Shown here piece after piece: positions 48,323-58,634 of a stretch of 64,000 bases of DNA (position 1 is the stretch's first letter; the number at the start of each line of letters is the position of its first letter). The stretch is from Candidatus Amarolinea dominans (GTDB taxonomy: Bacteria > Chloroflexota > Anaerolineae > SSC4 > Amarolineaceae), in contig JADJYJ010000019.1 of the NCBI GenBank assembly GCA_016719785.1, positions 41,982 through 105,981 of the forward strand, given 5' to 3'. The translations under genes were made by a program, and so were the position numbers. Below the pieces are notes generated by a model, which was not told where the DNA came from, made no database searches, and saw nothing but the letters and a program-made list of their open reading frames with translations.

Positions 48323-49295
48323 ATGTCCATCATCAACCAGTATGCCAATCATTTTTTGCCCACCTACAGCAACTACCCGCAGGGGCGCTACATCAGTCTG
48401 CTAGTGTTGCGCCGCGTCGAGTCCGAAGCCATTTTCCGCACCGAGGGTAGCGGCGAACCACTGAACAAAGAATTCGTCCACGCCGGCCTGGCCGGGGACG
48501 AGGTGATCCAGCGTGTGGTGATCAGCAAGCGCAAGCAGACAGCCGTGGAGCGCCGCACCGGCCGCGAACTGCTGCGCAGCCATGAGCTGCTCTTCGCCAA
48601 GGACGACAAGAGCGGCGTCTGTTCGTTGAACCGCAACAACCCCTGCGAGAAGTGTATGGACTGCATGATCTATGGCTATGCGGCCGGCGGCGGCGGCGCA
48701 GAAATCGCGCGTGGTCACCGACGACGCCTTCAGTCTGCACGCGGCCAGCAGCGGGGTGGACACCAAGCAGTTCAATGCCCTGTTCGACAACGGCACTATG
48801 CGCGACCCGGAGACCGGCAAGCCTTCCCACAGCATTGGCACCGATGAGTATGTCAAGCCCGAGTCTATCTTCTTGGACATCGAGACACTGCGCGACCTGA
48901 CCGCCGACGAGTTCCGCTACGTGCTGGGCAACCTATTGCGCTCCAGCCGCTACGGCGCCATCTCCTCGCGCATCGGTAAGGTGAAGAACGTGTTGGTCGG
49001 GGTGATCTTCAGTGACACGGAAATCTTCAGTAACCTGGAACTGACCCAGGCGGTCTACGATCGCTCGCGCAACGGGGGCAGCGAGCCGGACTTCCCGCCC
49101 GCCCTGAACGCGGTGACTGGTGCCGTACGAGCCGCCTCGACCGACCTGATCAAGCGCGTGGTAGGCCGGGTGACCGTGCTTTCGGCCGAGGAGGTCGTCA
49201 GCCTGGTGGACGAGATCACGGCGCTGTACGGAGATGAGAACGCGGTCAAGGCCACGCTGGAGCGGACGAGCAAACTGTACGGCCCGCGCAGCTAG
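48323..49295 (+). CDS. csc2: Type I-D Cascade backbone Cas7 (Csc2), frameshift at ~48693
   Basis: About 324 aa reconstructed. It forms the crRNA-bound backbone. The ATG at 48323 has AGGAG at 48311-48315. Conserved segments are SHELLFAKDDKSGVCSLNRN and CEKCMDCMIYGYAAGG. After a run of GGC triplets the frame shifts at about 48693, and the match continues as QKSRVVTDDAFSLH, with SSRYGAISSRIGKVKNVLVG later. One missing G would restore one frame. The stop is 9 nt before csc1. Confidence 0.88.
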
Positions 49296-49304
49296 GAGGC
49301 GGCC

Positions 49305-50062
49305 ATGCATATCTATCGCTGCGAGCTGACACTGCTGGAGGCCACCTTCTTCAGCAGCCGTGAGGTGAGCGCCATATATCAGACCGAACCGCTGCTGGGC
49401 AACATCGCCCTGGCCTATGCCTGCGGCTTCTGTCAAGCGTCTTACTTCAATGACAGCGTAATCCACTACCGGGCGCATCTGACTGCGCTGAACGAACAGG
49501 GGCTGTACGTCACGCCGGGCACCATCACTGGCCAGCCGCGCTTCACGTTGAGCCAGTTCAACGCGCAGGCCGACGCCTACTGGTACGCCTTCGCTAACAA
49601 CGTTATCGTCACCCGACCCGACGGTGCCTGGACCGAGAAAAGCGGCCAGGCCTGGTACGTTCTCTGGCCGGATGGCCGGCGGCAAAAGGTGGGGCTGGAG
49701 AACCGGCCGCAGCATGGCCGCATCCGTCTGCTGGCCATCGGCAACCGCGCTGCAGCTTACGTACTCAGCGGCCAGCCGCAGAGCATTCCTGCTACGTGCG
49801 CCTGGGCAAGTTCATGAGCAAAGCGCGGGTGGATGTGGCCGAGGTCAGCTATCAAGAGGAGGAGCGCACCAACCAGGTCGTGCCCTTCCTGCTCAGCCCG
49901 GCTGACCTGCCGGCGGGGATGCGACTGCGCGCCTTCGACCTGGTCAGCGTGCCGCCCACGCCGCTGGTGCGCAACGCACTGTTGAGCGGGCGGTTCTATC
50001 GGCTGGCGGATGGGGTGATGCTGCCGGTGGGGATGCAATTCGCGGTCGAGCGGCTGCCGTGA
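49305..50062 (+). CDS. csc1: Type I-D Cas5 (Csc1), frameshift at ~49788
   Basis: About 252 aa reconstructed. It caps the crRNA 5' handle. MHIYRCELTLLEATFFSSRE and PLLGNIALAYACGFCQASYF are the conserved N-terminal motifs of Csc1. The second frame from about 49788 gives CYVRLGKFMSKARVDVAEV and ends MQFAVERLP. TAGGAGG precedes the ATG. It is followed by 194 nt without a gene and then by the III-C-like module, so the I-D effector genes end here on the left side. Confidence 0.87.
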
Positions 50063-50068
50063 TACAAT
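50039..50068 (+). promoter_or_regulatory. Weak candidate promoter at the I-D/III-C junction
   Basis: TTCGCG (50039-50044), 18 nt, TACAAT (50063-50068), at the very end of csc1. The region 50063-50256 holds no gene, repeat or obvious terminator. The III-C-like module could be transcribed from here as well as by read-through. Confidence 0.3.
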
Positions 50069-50256
50069 CAGAGTCGTCTCCTGCCGCATAAAGCGACACA
50101 AGAAACAGAGATTGCCGTTATTGTGCTGCCGGCGTACGCGCCTCTGCGCTCCAAGCGTCCGTTCGCGCGCAGGCAAACCCGGAAGAAGGTCAACATGCTG
50201 CAAGCGCAAGGATGTGGAAAACCAGGAACTCATGTGACGACTGCGGAGAACACCCA

Positions 50257-51403
50257 ATGACCGAACCACTGAACATCACCATTCGCACCCTGACCCCCCT
50301 GTGGACCGGCGGCGTGGACGGCGCCATGGACCGCATCCACGAGACCGGCATCCTCGGCAGCCTGCGCTGGTGGTACGAGGCGATTGTGCGCGGGTTGGGG
50401 GAGTGCGCGCGATCCAACCTCAGAAAGGACGGCAGAGCGCTGTCAATTCGACACTAAGGCCTATGAGAAAACGAAGAATGTTGAAGATGGCTTGGCCGGT
50501 GTGTGCCCTGTTTGTCGCTTGTTTGGGTGTACTGGTTGGCAACGGCGCTTTCGGTTGGTAATCGATAGTCATGACCTAACTGAAACCTGGTCAGGTGGAC
50601 AAATCAATGTCAAGCCGCCTGACCGTAATCGGGGGTGGTATCTGAACGCCGGGCAAATGGGAACATTCCATCTCAAAATTACCGCTGATGAAGGTACCCA
50701 GGCACAGGTATTGGCCCTCATCCAATTTGCCGCCCGGTGTGGAAGCTTGGGGGCACGGCCGCAACTTGGCTATGGTTTGTTTGAGATCGTTGACGTAAAA
50801 AACCAACCCCAATCAACCTACGAGTGGGATGTCACTGGCAACGGTTCGAGCACTCACGCCCTGCCTGATTTGCGCACATTCACCTTTTTTACCCTGAATT
50901 TTGAGCCGCAGCGCGATGATTGGTGGCGCGACGTTCCCGGTATCGGTTCACTCGCCCGTGATAGTCGCTATCGGAATGCCGTAGACGGGCTATTGCGTCA
51001 CCACATCATGCCCACAACTCCGGCGCTGAGAAATGTGCTACGTTATGGTCAGCAATGGTCATCTGGCGCGTTACCGCACCAGTTTTTTGGGACACTGCGG
51101 GGTGACGAGCGCAGCCGCAGCAAAATTGCGTTGAGCTGGGCTTATCAATTGCCTGACTCACCAAGCTGGCAGATACGCGGTTGGGCTTATCCTCCACAAG
51201 TAGGGCAGGCTCAGCAGCAAGAAGTACAGCAGCGCCTGCAAACTGTTTTGGGAAAACCGGAGATGTGGCTACGGGCATTGAATGTTCGTTATCGCGCGGC
51301 AGAGGTTTTATATGCCCCTGCAGCTACATTTTTTCAGCCCGTAACCAGCGCACAGGTGCAACAATTCGTTCGCGAGCCATCACTCGCCGAGGTGCAGAGA
51401 TGA
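50257..51403 (+). CDS. cmr1: Type III RAMP protein Cmr1 (Cas7 group), frameshift at ~50400
   Basis: About 382 aa reconstructed. The ATG at 50257 has GCGGAGAA upstream. ITIRTLTPLWTGGVDGAMDR and TGILGSLRWWYEAIVRGLG are the diagnostic Cmr1 N-terminus. After a G-rich run at about 50400 the match moves to another frame (DPTSERTAERCQFDTKAYEK, CPVCRLFGCTGWQRRFRL). FAARCGSLGARPQLGYGLFE is the glycine-rich RAMP loop. It binds the crRNA 3' end and target in Cmr complexes. It overlaps the ATPase gene by 4 nt (ATGA). Confidence 0.85.
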
Positions 51404-52653
51404 TAGAGCAACTAGAGATTCGCAATTTTCGAGGCATTGGCACAGGCAAACTGGAGCGCTTACGCCAGTTCAATCTGTTTGTGGGGCCGAACAATGCGGG
51501 TAAGTCGGCAGTGTTGGAGACTATCTATTTGGCTGCGACCGCCAACCGCCCTGGCAGTCTGGTGGTGTCCGCTGACGGTCGCTCCGAAAGCTACCCCATC
51601 ACTTTACCGGCCAAAGATATGCTCAACCAGCGTCCATCCGGCCACCTGGCCCAAAGGCATAAACTTGGGAACGGCGTCAACGGAAGCAACCGTTTCAACC
51701 AGGAAATTGTGCAAGTGACTGTCGCCGATGAGCAGTTGCCCATCCGCACCTTTGATTTGGCTGCCGATACTAACCCGTTGGCTGAGAGCGAGGCCCAGCA
51801 CATCAATCTGTTTCGCCTGTCAACCAACACGGAGCAGGCCATGCGCTTGACCGAACTGGCCGGCCAGCTAACAGGCCATCCCGCAGAAACGTGGACAGCA
51901 GATCAACAACTTGTTATTTGCTGGCAGCGCGAACTGACCTATTTTTACAAGGGGAGCGCCAGTTGGTGGGTGACAGGCGAGCTTCCCCCAGCCAATCACG
52001 TGCTTTATTACGATATGCTCAGCGTACAGGAACATATCCCGGCAGCGTTTTACGAAGAAATGTTGGCGACTGTACCCGGTTGGACACAAAAAATAGCCCA
52101 ACGCTTCGGCCGTATTTTTGATTTATCCACCCCCTTTACTGTGCAATTCTTGCCGATCAAGCAGGAAGTGCAGGCCATTCAAGGCTGGATTGCGCCCGAA
52201 GAGAGTACGGCCGTGCCCATCGACGCCTGGGGCGATGGGGCCCGCGCCGCCTTCAAACTCCTCACGCCGCTGATTGCCCTTGCGCATCTCGCCACACCCA
52301 CTGCGCCGGGTCTGTTACTCTGGGAAGAACCGGAAATGTTCCAGAACCCGCAAACACTCGGCAAACTGCTGCGCGCAGTAGCCGACATTGTGCGCGGAAA
52401 ACCGATCCAGATCTTTATGGTCTCCCACAGTTTGGAAGTGATTGCGCACCTGACCCAGATGTTACAGGAAGAAGCCTTATCACCTGATGAGACCATTGCC
52501 TTCTTGCTCAACTTGCAGCAAGGCCAGCTGCAATCCACCTGGTTTGAATCCGCCAATTTGCTCGCCTGGCTGGAAACTGGCCTGGACCCGCGGGTATGGG
52601 GTGAGTTTGTGCCGCCTGTGCAGTTCCGTTTGTCAGCGGAGGCAGAAGAATGA
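51400..52653 (+). CDS. OLD-like AAA/ABC ATPase embedded in the III-C operon
   Basis: 417 aa. IEQLEIRNFRGIGTGKLERL is the typical AAA_15/OLD N-terminus. Walker A GPNNAGKS at 29-36; signature-like DGARAAFKLL at 279-288; Walker B LLLWEEPE at 305-312; switch VSHS at 341-344. There is no fused TOPRIM domain; a separate TOPRIM-like gene starts in overlap at 52650. Start codon overlaps the cmr1 stop. Split ATPase/TOPRIM pairs resemble OLD nucleases and defence effectors such as PARIS. Here translational coupling to Cas genes suggests an ancillary CRISPR function. Confidence 0.88.
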   Translation: MIEQLEIRNFRGIGTGKLERLRQFNLFVGPNNAGKSAVLETIYLAATANRPGSLVVSADGRSESYPITLPAKDMLNQRPSGHLAQRHKLGNGVNGSNRFNQEIVQVTVADEQLPIRTFDLAADTNPLAESEAQHINLFRLSTNTEQAMRLTELAGQLTGHPAETWTADQQLVICWQRELTYFYKGSASWWVTGELPPANHVLYYDMLSVQEHIPAAFYEEMLATVPGWTQKIAQRFGRIFDLSTPFTVQFLPIKQEVQAIQGWIAPEESTAVPIDAWGDGARAAFKLLTPLIALAHLATPTAPGLLLWEEPEMFQNPQTLGKLLRAVADIVRGKPIQIFMVSHSLEVIAHLTQMLQEEALSPDETIAFLLNLQQGQLQSTWFESANLLAWLETGLDPRVWGEFVPPVQFRLSAEAEE

Positions 52654-53361
52654 GCGTTTACCTCTTTTGTGAAGGCCAAACGGAAAAGAACATTGTTGAG
52701 AAATTCGCTGACTTAGCCAATCCCAAAAGCAAAGGTCAGGGCAAAGCGCAAGTCAACAATCAAATGGCAGGAAACGCTTGAGCCGTTTCTCAATCAACCC
52801 AAACCGATTCGAGTTCTTGTCATGCGTGATGTGGACGAAGGGGAGACGCCTGAGAGCATTGTCCAAAGCGTTACCGGAGCCGTGCAAGAAATGTTGAACC
52901 GACGGCATTTTCCCGTAACGGTGCAACTTCAGCCCCATACTACATACCCGAATGTTCATTGGTTGGCGTTGGCCAATCCCGACCTGCATCTTGCGCTGCA
53001 CCTGTCCACCTTCAAGTGGCAAGAAGGCTTTACTAATGCCACCATAGATGATTATGTGTTGGTGCTCGCCTTGCGGGAAACAACCGCCGCTGCTCTCTTG
53101 CGCAAAAAACAGTGGCAGACCAGCCCGGAACAGATCATCCGCAAAGTAACCGATCGTATTCCTGCGCTCTTGCAAGAAAATGGCATTCCGGTACGCGAGG
53201 CCAAAGATTATGTGCGTTTGTACGCAGCCGTGATCCAGGAACACACGTCGCCAGCCACATTTGCCAGCAAAGTGGTTGCCAACGCCGCGGATGGAGACAA
53301 ACAAGATATTTTTGCCCCTCTGCTGGCCGCGTTGAATTTCTTGGGGGCAGAAAAGAAATGA
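52650..53361 (+). CDS. TOPRIM/DUF4276-like partner of the ATPase (frameshift at ~52755)
   Basis: About 237 aa reconstructed. MSVYLFCEGQTEKNIVEKF has the TOPRIM catalytic Glu (F-C-E-G-x-T-E). The frame breaks near 52755, and the match resumes as IKWQETLEPFLNQP and RVLVMRDVDEGETPESI with a D-x-D pair at the expected distance. Downstream, TYPNVHWLALANPDLHLALH and FTNATIDDYVL are typical of DUF4276-type proteins. The family is taken to be metal-dependent nuclease or primase-like. It overlaps both neighbours by 4 nt. It could be a nuclease switched by the ATPase. Confidence 0.72.
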
Positions 53362-54593
53362 CCAACTATGATTATTGGGCTGCCCATTCCTTTTTCGATT
53401 CATCCCAACGCTCTGAAAAAGCAGTCATCGACTATTTACTCAAAGCGACCGAGAGTCCCTACCCGCATGACATTTCCGATCTCTCCGCCCGCGTCGCCCT
53501 CTCGGCCCTGAGCCTGCTGGGCGATAAAGAGTATGCCCGCACGGGTACACGCCGGGAACCCGGAGGATTGAGCGAGCTATACAAACGACAGGTGTTTCAA
53601 GACTATTTGCACGAGCGATTGCAGCATTATCGCGACCAGATTGAGACATTACCCGATTTGTCTTTGCTGCCGGCAGGCAGTTTCAGTATCTCCTTGCGTT
53701 TCACCCTCACCAGCCCCTACCTCAGCAAAGATGACACGGCACTGCATCTGCTGGACAACCCGGTGAAAAAGGAGTGGGTCTTCAAGCTGCCCTACGTGGC
53801 TTCGACGCAGTGGAAGGGGGCGCTGCGTGCGGCCGTGCGCCAGCGAAACGATTGGGGTAATGGCGAACCTGCTTTGCTGCAACTGTTTGGCGCAGCCAAC
53901 GACAACGACGATTCAGGCGAACAGGGCCGTCTCTACTTCTATCCCACCTTCTTCGACCGGCTCAGTCTGGAAGTGATCAACCCCCACGACCGGACCACGG
54001 GGGCCGGTTCCCAACCCATCCTGATGGAATGCGTCCCGGCTGGGACAACCGGCGCCTTCACCCTGCTCTACACACCACTGGACCGCATCGGCCAGGATGA
54101 AGCCGAAACCCGCCGCCAGGTCTTCGCCGAACTGCAATTGGTGGCCGCGGGGTTGGAAGCGATGTTGACCGTTTACGGCTTCGGCGCCAAAACCAGCAGC
54201 GGCTTTGGTCTGGCGGAACTGAATGGCGAAGGCCAGCTTGTGATCCACTATCCCGACGCTGCAACAACCCAGAAGCCCAGACCGCAAGCGCCCGCATATC
54301 CAGAGTCTGTGCAACGATTCCTGGCGGGTTATCCAGCGGAATATCTGGACATGAAGCCTAACCAGCTTAAGGATGCCGGCGTGCCAAACTCAGTGAGGCA
54401 GCAAACAAAAGAGGCCAAGGCACTCTACCAGGAATACCAGGGCAATCTGGCGTCATATCAGGCGGAACTGGCTGACTGGGAGGCTGCGACTGCGACCCCG
54501 CCTGCACCAATGACGACGCGGTCGTTCAGAAATTTCGCCGAACTCACTGCGACGATTGCCAGCCTGCCCTGGCCAAAGGAGCAAATCCGATGA
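53358..54593 (+). CDS. RAMP protein, Cmr6-like (Cas7 group)
   Basis: 411 aa. ISLRFTLTSPYLSKDDTALH and PYVASTQWKGALRAAVRQ are typical RAMP strands, and YGFGAKTSSGFGLAELNGEG is the glycine-rich loop. The C-terminal 90 residues are helical and coiled-coil-like (QQTKEAKALYQEYQGNLASY), beyond the usual Cmr6 length. Cmr6 versus another Cas7-group subunit is decided here mainly by elimination. Overlaps TOPRIM upstream and cas10 downstream. Confidence 0.75.
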   Translation: MTNYDYWAAHSFFDSSQRSEKAVIDYLLKATESPYPHDISDLSARVALSALSLLGDKEYARTGTRREPGGLSELYKRQVFQDYLHERLQHYRDQIETLPDLSLLPAGSFSISLRFTLTSPYLSKDDTALHLLDNPVKKEWVFKLPYVASTQWKGALRAAVRQRNDWGNGEPALLQLFGAANDNDDSGEQGRLYFYPTFFDRLSLEVINPHDRTTGAGSQPILMECVPAGTTGAFTLLYTPLDRIGQDEAETRRQVFAELQLVAAGLEAMLTVYGFGAKTSSGFGLAELNGEGQLVIHYPDAATTQKPRPQAPAYPESVQRFLAGYPAEYLDMKPNQLKDAGVPNSVRQQTKEAKALYQEYQGNLASYQAELADWEAATATPPAPMTTRSFRNFAELTATIASLPWPKEQIR

Positions 54594-57389
54594 GCCAACT
54601 AGACCAACTCGCCCAACACCGCGAGGCCATTCTACTGGCAGAAGCTATTGGATGGCTGCATGACTATCGCAAATCTTCTGAAGAACAACTACAGGATAAA
54701 TCGGCTAATAGGCCAAGAAATGCTCATGGATTACCCCGCAATCAATTAGGCAATCATTTTCCTATACTCACGTCAACGACTCTATCAGCACAGTCTATTG
54801 GCGAATCGTTAATCACTTTGCTCAACGATTGGGAAGGAAAATACGCAGATAGTAGTGCATCTTTCTTAATGCAATACCTATCCCGCTGCCACAATACGGC
54901 CCATTTTGACAAGCAGGAACCTGATGATGGCAGCAAACAAAACTATCCGGGAACGCAAATCAGTACCGCCTTTGGCTTTTGAAAGGGCCGTTGGAACTTC
55001 TCTGACAAGCAACTTGTGGGGCTTGCCTTGGGGGAGTTTAGCCGGCTACACGACAACTTATCGCCAACAACTGTTGGCTAACGTGGACAATCTATTCACG
55101 ATCGTAGGCGCCGATACCCGCCGCCCAATAAATGAAATTAACCTGTGGGACTGGGGTTTGCTGGTAGGCGCATTGTATAAAAGCAGCGTCGCCGCTGTTT
55201 TGCTTGGACACCAACCGGCCAATCGAGACTTGCGTTGGCAATTGCTTGGCATCCGCACCGATGCCCTGGCTTATCTGACCAACGTTTCCCGCCTGCCAGA
55301 TCTCGCTGCGCGGCAAAACACGCTCCAAGTCGCCATCAACGATGTGCAAATCCTTCTCGAAGAAACATATCCTTTGGCAACCGAAGTGTACCGGGACGAG
55401 AACGGTTCTCTTTATGTTGTGCCAGACGTGCCTAACTTGCTTGCTTTGCAAGGTGGCGGCGGTCAACCATTGCTGACTCATATCGAGCATCAGTTTGCTA
55501 CCGACGGAGAAATTGTTCCGCAGGTGACGCTCGATCCCACTGCCTGGTGGGGACAAGACCCTGATCGACAGGGCAACGATCAAATTCCACCGGCTGGGGC
55601 TATCTTGTCAGCGCCGATGACATTGCAAAGTGATGCCAGCATCATCAGTGAGACTTGGCGAAGCGAAACACAGCAAGTCTGCCCCATCTGCGGGCTGCGT
55701 CCCTGCGTCAACAAACAATTGGATTATTGCCAGATCTGTGGTGATCGGCGCAAGGGTCGGGTGGTTGAATGGCTACAAGACCAAAGCAAAACGATCTGGC
55801 TGGATGAAGTAGCGGACAGCAACGGCCGCATTGCCCTCATCATCGGCACATTTGACCTGACCCATTGGCTGGATGGAATTCTGGTGCAAACGATGCTGGT
55901 ACAAGGACCTACTGCCGGCATTCCGGCTGTGACCAAGACGCCGTCCTTTGCCCGCCTGCGCCGCGTCTGGCGCACCACCCAAACCTTCTGGCAACACAAT
56001 CAGGATCACATCAACCGAACTCTTTCCGACAATCGCCGGCGCCTGCTGATCCGCTTGGCGGATACGTCCGGCTTGACCACGAACCAAACTTACGAGTTGG
56101 ATCTACGCGGCCAGACACGTATGCGCGTTCTTTGGGATGGGTCCCATCTGATCAGTATTGACAACCTTTCCTACACGGCCATTCAACTCGGTGTCAAAGG
56201 GGAGAACCGCAAGACGCCCGAGGATGCCGCCCTTGCCGTAGGAACCTGGTTGGAAACCAATAAGGAAGAGAACTTCCAACTCATCTCTGACGACGAGAAG
56301 AACAAACAACTCGGCATCAAAATCGCCGACGTTGATTATCAGGACGCGGCCTACGCTGCCACCATCCCCATCCTGGCCCAACCCCGCACCTTTATGACTC
56401 TCGTCCCCGCTGACAAAGCGTTAGCCGTGGTCGAAACCATCCACACCAAATACGAACGAGAGATGGGCAAGGTGCGCAACCGCCTGCCCCTGCATTTGGG
56501 CATCGTCTACTTCCAGCGCCGCACCCCGCTGCGGAGCGCGCTGGATGCAGGACGGCGCATGTTGAAGTACAAGTCAGGAATGATGGACGATGAAGTGTGG
56601 ACAGTGAAGCGCGATGCCCAGACAGGGCCGCTGCCTGACGAAAAAGCAGATCTGGCTCAAGGCACACAGCACTTCAACCAAACGGTCACAGTGGAACTGG
56701 AGCAGAACGGACGTTCCCTCACCTGGTACGTCCCTGCCGTCATGGGCGATGGCGTCACCCCCGACAACTGGTATCCCTACGTCTTCATCCAGAGTGGTTT
56801 CAGCAACCCCCAGCAACGGCTGCGCACTTTCAAAGGATTGCGCCCAACCGGAGACAACAAGACCAAGGAATGTTGGCTCATCCACGCCGGCGAACTCAAA
56901 GAGGGCGATCAGGTCTACTTCACCCCGGCCACCCTCGATTTCCAGTGGTTGGAGAGCGCCGCCCAACGCTTCGAGATTGCCTATGATGAAGACGGCAAAC
57001 GGCGCGACAGCTTCACCCTCCCGTATCGGCTCGACCAGCTCGACGAGATCAATGCCGCCTGGGGCATGCTGCACAAGCTCAGCAAGAGCCAGCTCTACGC
57101 CCTGCGCGATGCCGTCGAAGAAAAACGGGCGGCCTGGTTCAGTGATTCGCCCGCCCAATCCCTCACAGATGAGACCTTCCAACGTTTCTGTCGCGACGTG
57201 GTTTTGACCACAAAATGGCCCACGAGCCTGCTCACGGCAAAGACCAAAGAGGGCAAGAAGAGGCTCCCCAAAGACAAGGCCGATCAACTCACCGCCTGGG
57301 CGATCAACGGCTTGCTCACCGACACCATCGAACTCCACGTCAGCATCATGAAAGAAGACCTACAAACGGAGGAACAACCCAATGAGTAA
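54590..57389 (+). CDS. csx11: Csx11-type Cas10 of type III-C (frameshift at 54978-54981)
   Basis: About 932 aa reconstructed. The N-terminus has an HD-like GWLHDYRK (H24, D25). One extra T in TTTT at 54978-54981 breaks the frame: AFGF stops, while FERAVGTSLTSNLWGLPWGS continues. Zinc knuckle CPICGLRPC...YCQICG at about 55678-55743. The palm region GRIALIIGTFDLTHWLDG and the second half FMTLVPADKALAVVETIHTK with RLPLHLGIVYFQRRTPL are typical of Csx11. No GGDD cyclase motif is seen. Subtype III-C is known for a diverged, cyclase-inactive Cas10, so cyclic oligoadenylate signalling is not expected. It overlaps cmr4 by 8 nt. Confidence 0.83.
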
Positions 57390-58257
57390 CTATCAGCCAG
57401 AACGTTACCTGCTGATGACCCTGGACCCGCTGCACGTAGGCGCCGGCGGCAACCGCCTGGGCCGCGTCGACCTGAGCATCGTGCGCGAGCCAGGCACGAA
57501 GTTGCCAAAGATACCCGGCACAGCTCTGCACGGCGCCATCCGCCAATACGCGGCCACCCGCTATGAAAAGATCTCCTGTGCGGGCAGCGGACAGGGCAAG
57601 AGTGTACACTGCAAAGACCCCCAATGCCCCATCTGCTATACCTTTGGTTATCTCAAGGGTCAGGATGGCGGGCAAAGCGGCCACGTCAGCATCGGCGACG
57701 GCCGCCTGCTGCTATTCCCCGTCTACTCCCTGGCCGGGCCGGTCTGGGTCACCTGCCCCAGCGTTCTGGCCGAGTTCGGAATCACCGCCAGCGTGGCCGA
57801 TAACAAAGTCAAGGGAACTGCGGGCAAGGAACACCTCAACCTGGGCTGGCTGATGCTGGAAAAAGAGGACGGCACGTTTGATTTGCCAGCTAAAGTTCCA
57901 GACAGCATCAAGCCAAGCGCAGTCCTCGTTTCGGACAAGCTTTTCAGCCAGATCGTCAATAGCAATCTGGAGGTGCGTACATCCGTCAGCATCGACCCTG
58001 AAACCGGCGCGGCTGCGGACAAGGCTCTCTTCACCTACGAAGCCATCCCCCGGGCTGCCATCCTCTGGCTGGATGTGGTGGAGGATGACTTCAGCGGCGC
58101 ATTTCCCGCAAGTCATGAAAAGGCGAAAGAACTAAGCCACACGCGTCCACTGGATGTCGTCACCGCAGGGTTGAAACTGGCCGAAATGCTCGGCATCGGC
58201 GGCATGGGCACCCGGGGCTTTGGTCGGGTGCGCACAGAAGCCCACTGGGAGGTATAG
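57382..58257 (+). CDS. cmr4: Cmr4 (Cas7 backbone of the type III complex)
   Basis: 291 aa. RYLLMTLDPLHVGAGGNRLG and IPGTALHGAIRQYAATRY are characteristic Cmr4 segments. CKDPQCPICYTFG is a Cys-rich insert, and GIGGMGTRGFGRVRTEAHWE the glycine-rich loop. Cmr4 repeats along the crRNA and carries the Asp that cleaves target RNA every 6 nt. The candidate Asp is D30 in GRVDLSIVRE. Full length, 2 nt before cmr5. Confidence 0.92.
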   Translation: MSNYQPERYLLMTLDPLHVGAGGNRLGRVDLSIVREPGTKLPKIPGTALHGAIRQYAATRYEKISCAGSGQGKSVHCKDPQCPICYTFGYLKGQDGGQSGHVSIGDGRLLLFPVYSLAGPVWVTCPSVLAEFGITASVADNKVKGTAGKEHLNLGWLMLEKEDGTFDLPAKVPDSIKPSAVLVSDKLFSQIVNSNLEVRTSVSIDPETGAAADKALFTYEAIPRAAILWLDVVEDDFSGAFPASHEKAKELSHTRPLDVVTAGLKLAEMLGIGGMGTRGFGRVRTEAHWEV

Positions 58258-58259
58258 AA

Positions 58260-58634
58260 ATGACTGCACTCAACCTCGACCAACTGGCGGCTCAATGCGC
58301 CCAGAAAATCGTCGCCGATGGCAAAGCCGACATTGAAAACCTGGTCACCAAAACACTGGGCGTCTTACAAGAGCAGGGGGTTTACGCCTGTATGCTCTTT
58401 CTGTCTTCCCGCAGCGGCAACGAGAAAGGCCTGGCGGAAAAGACTCGCCCTCACCTCTATAACCTGCTCAAAGAACTGCCTGCCTTCGCCAACAGCCAGG
58501 TCACCGACGCCAACGCCCTCCAGTTCTTCAGCGACACCGTCTGCGACGACCTGGACACCCTGCTGCTGGTAAAAGATCTCTACGAGCAAACCCTGATCTA
58601 CGCCCGCTACGGGGCAAAGGCGGCAGGCAAATGA
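58260..58634 (+). CDS. cmr5: Cmr5 small subunit (Cas11)
   Basis: 124 aa all-helical protein, the usual size. LDQLAAQCAQKIVADGKADI and TRPHLYNLLKELPAFANS, with LIYARYGAKAAGK at the end, fit Cmr5. It forms the inner filament between the Cmr4 backbone and Cas10. Overlaps cmr3 by 4 nt. Confidence 0.88.
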   Translation: MTALNLDQLAAQCAQKIVADGKADIENLVTKTLGVLQEQGVYACMLFLSSRSGNEKGLAEKTRPHLYNLLKELPAFANSQVTDANALQFFSDTVCDDLDTLLLVKDLYEQTLIYARYGAKAAGK

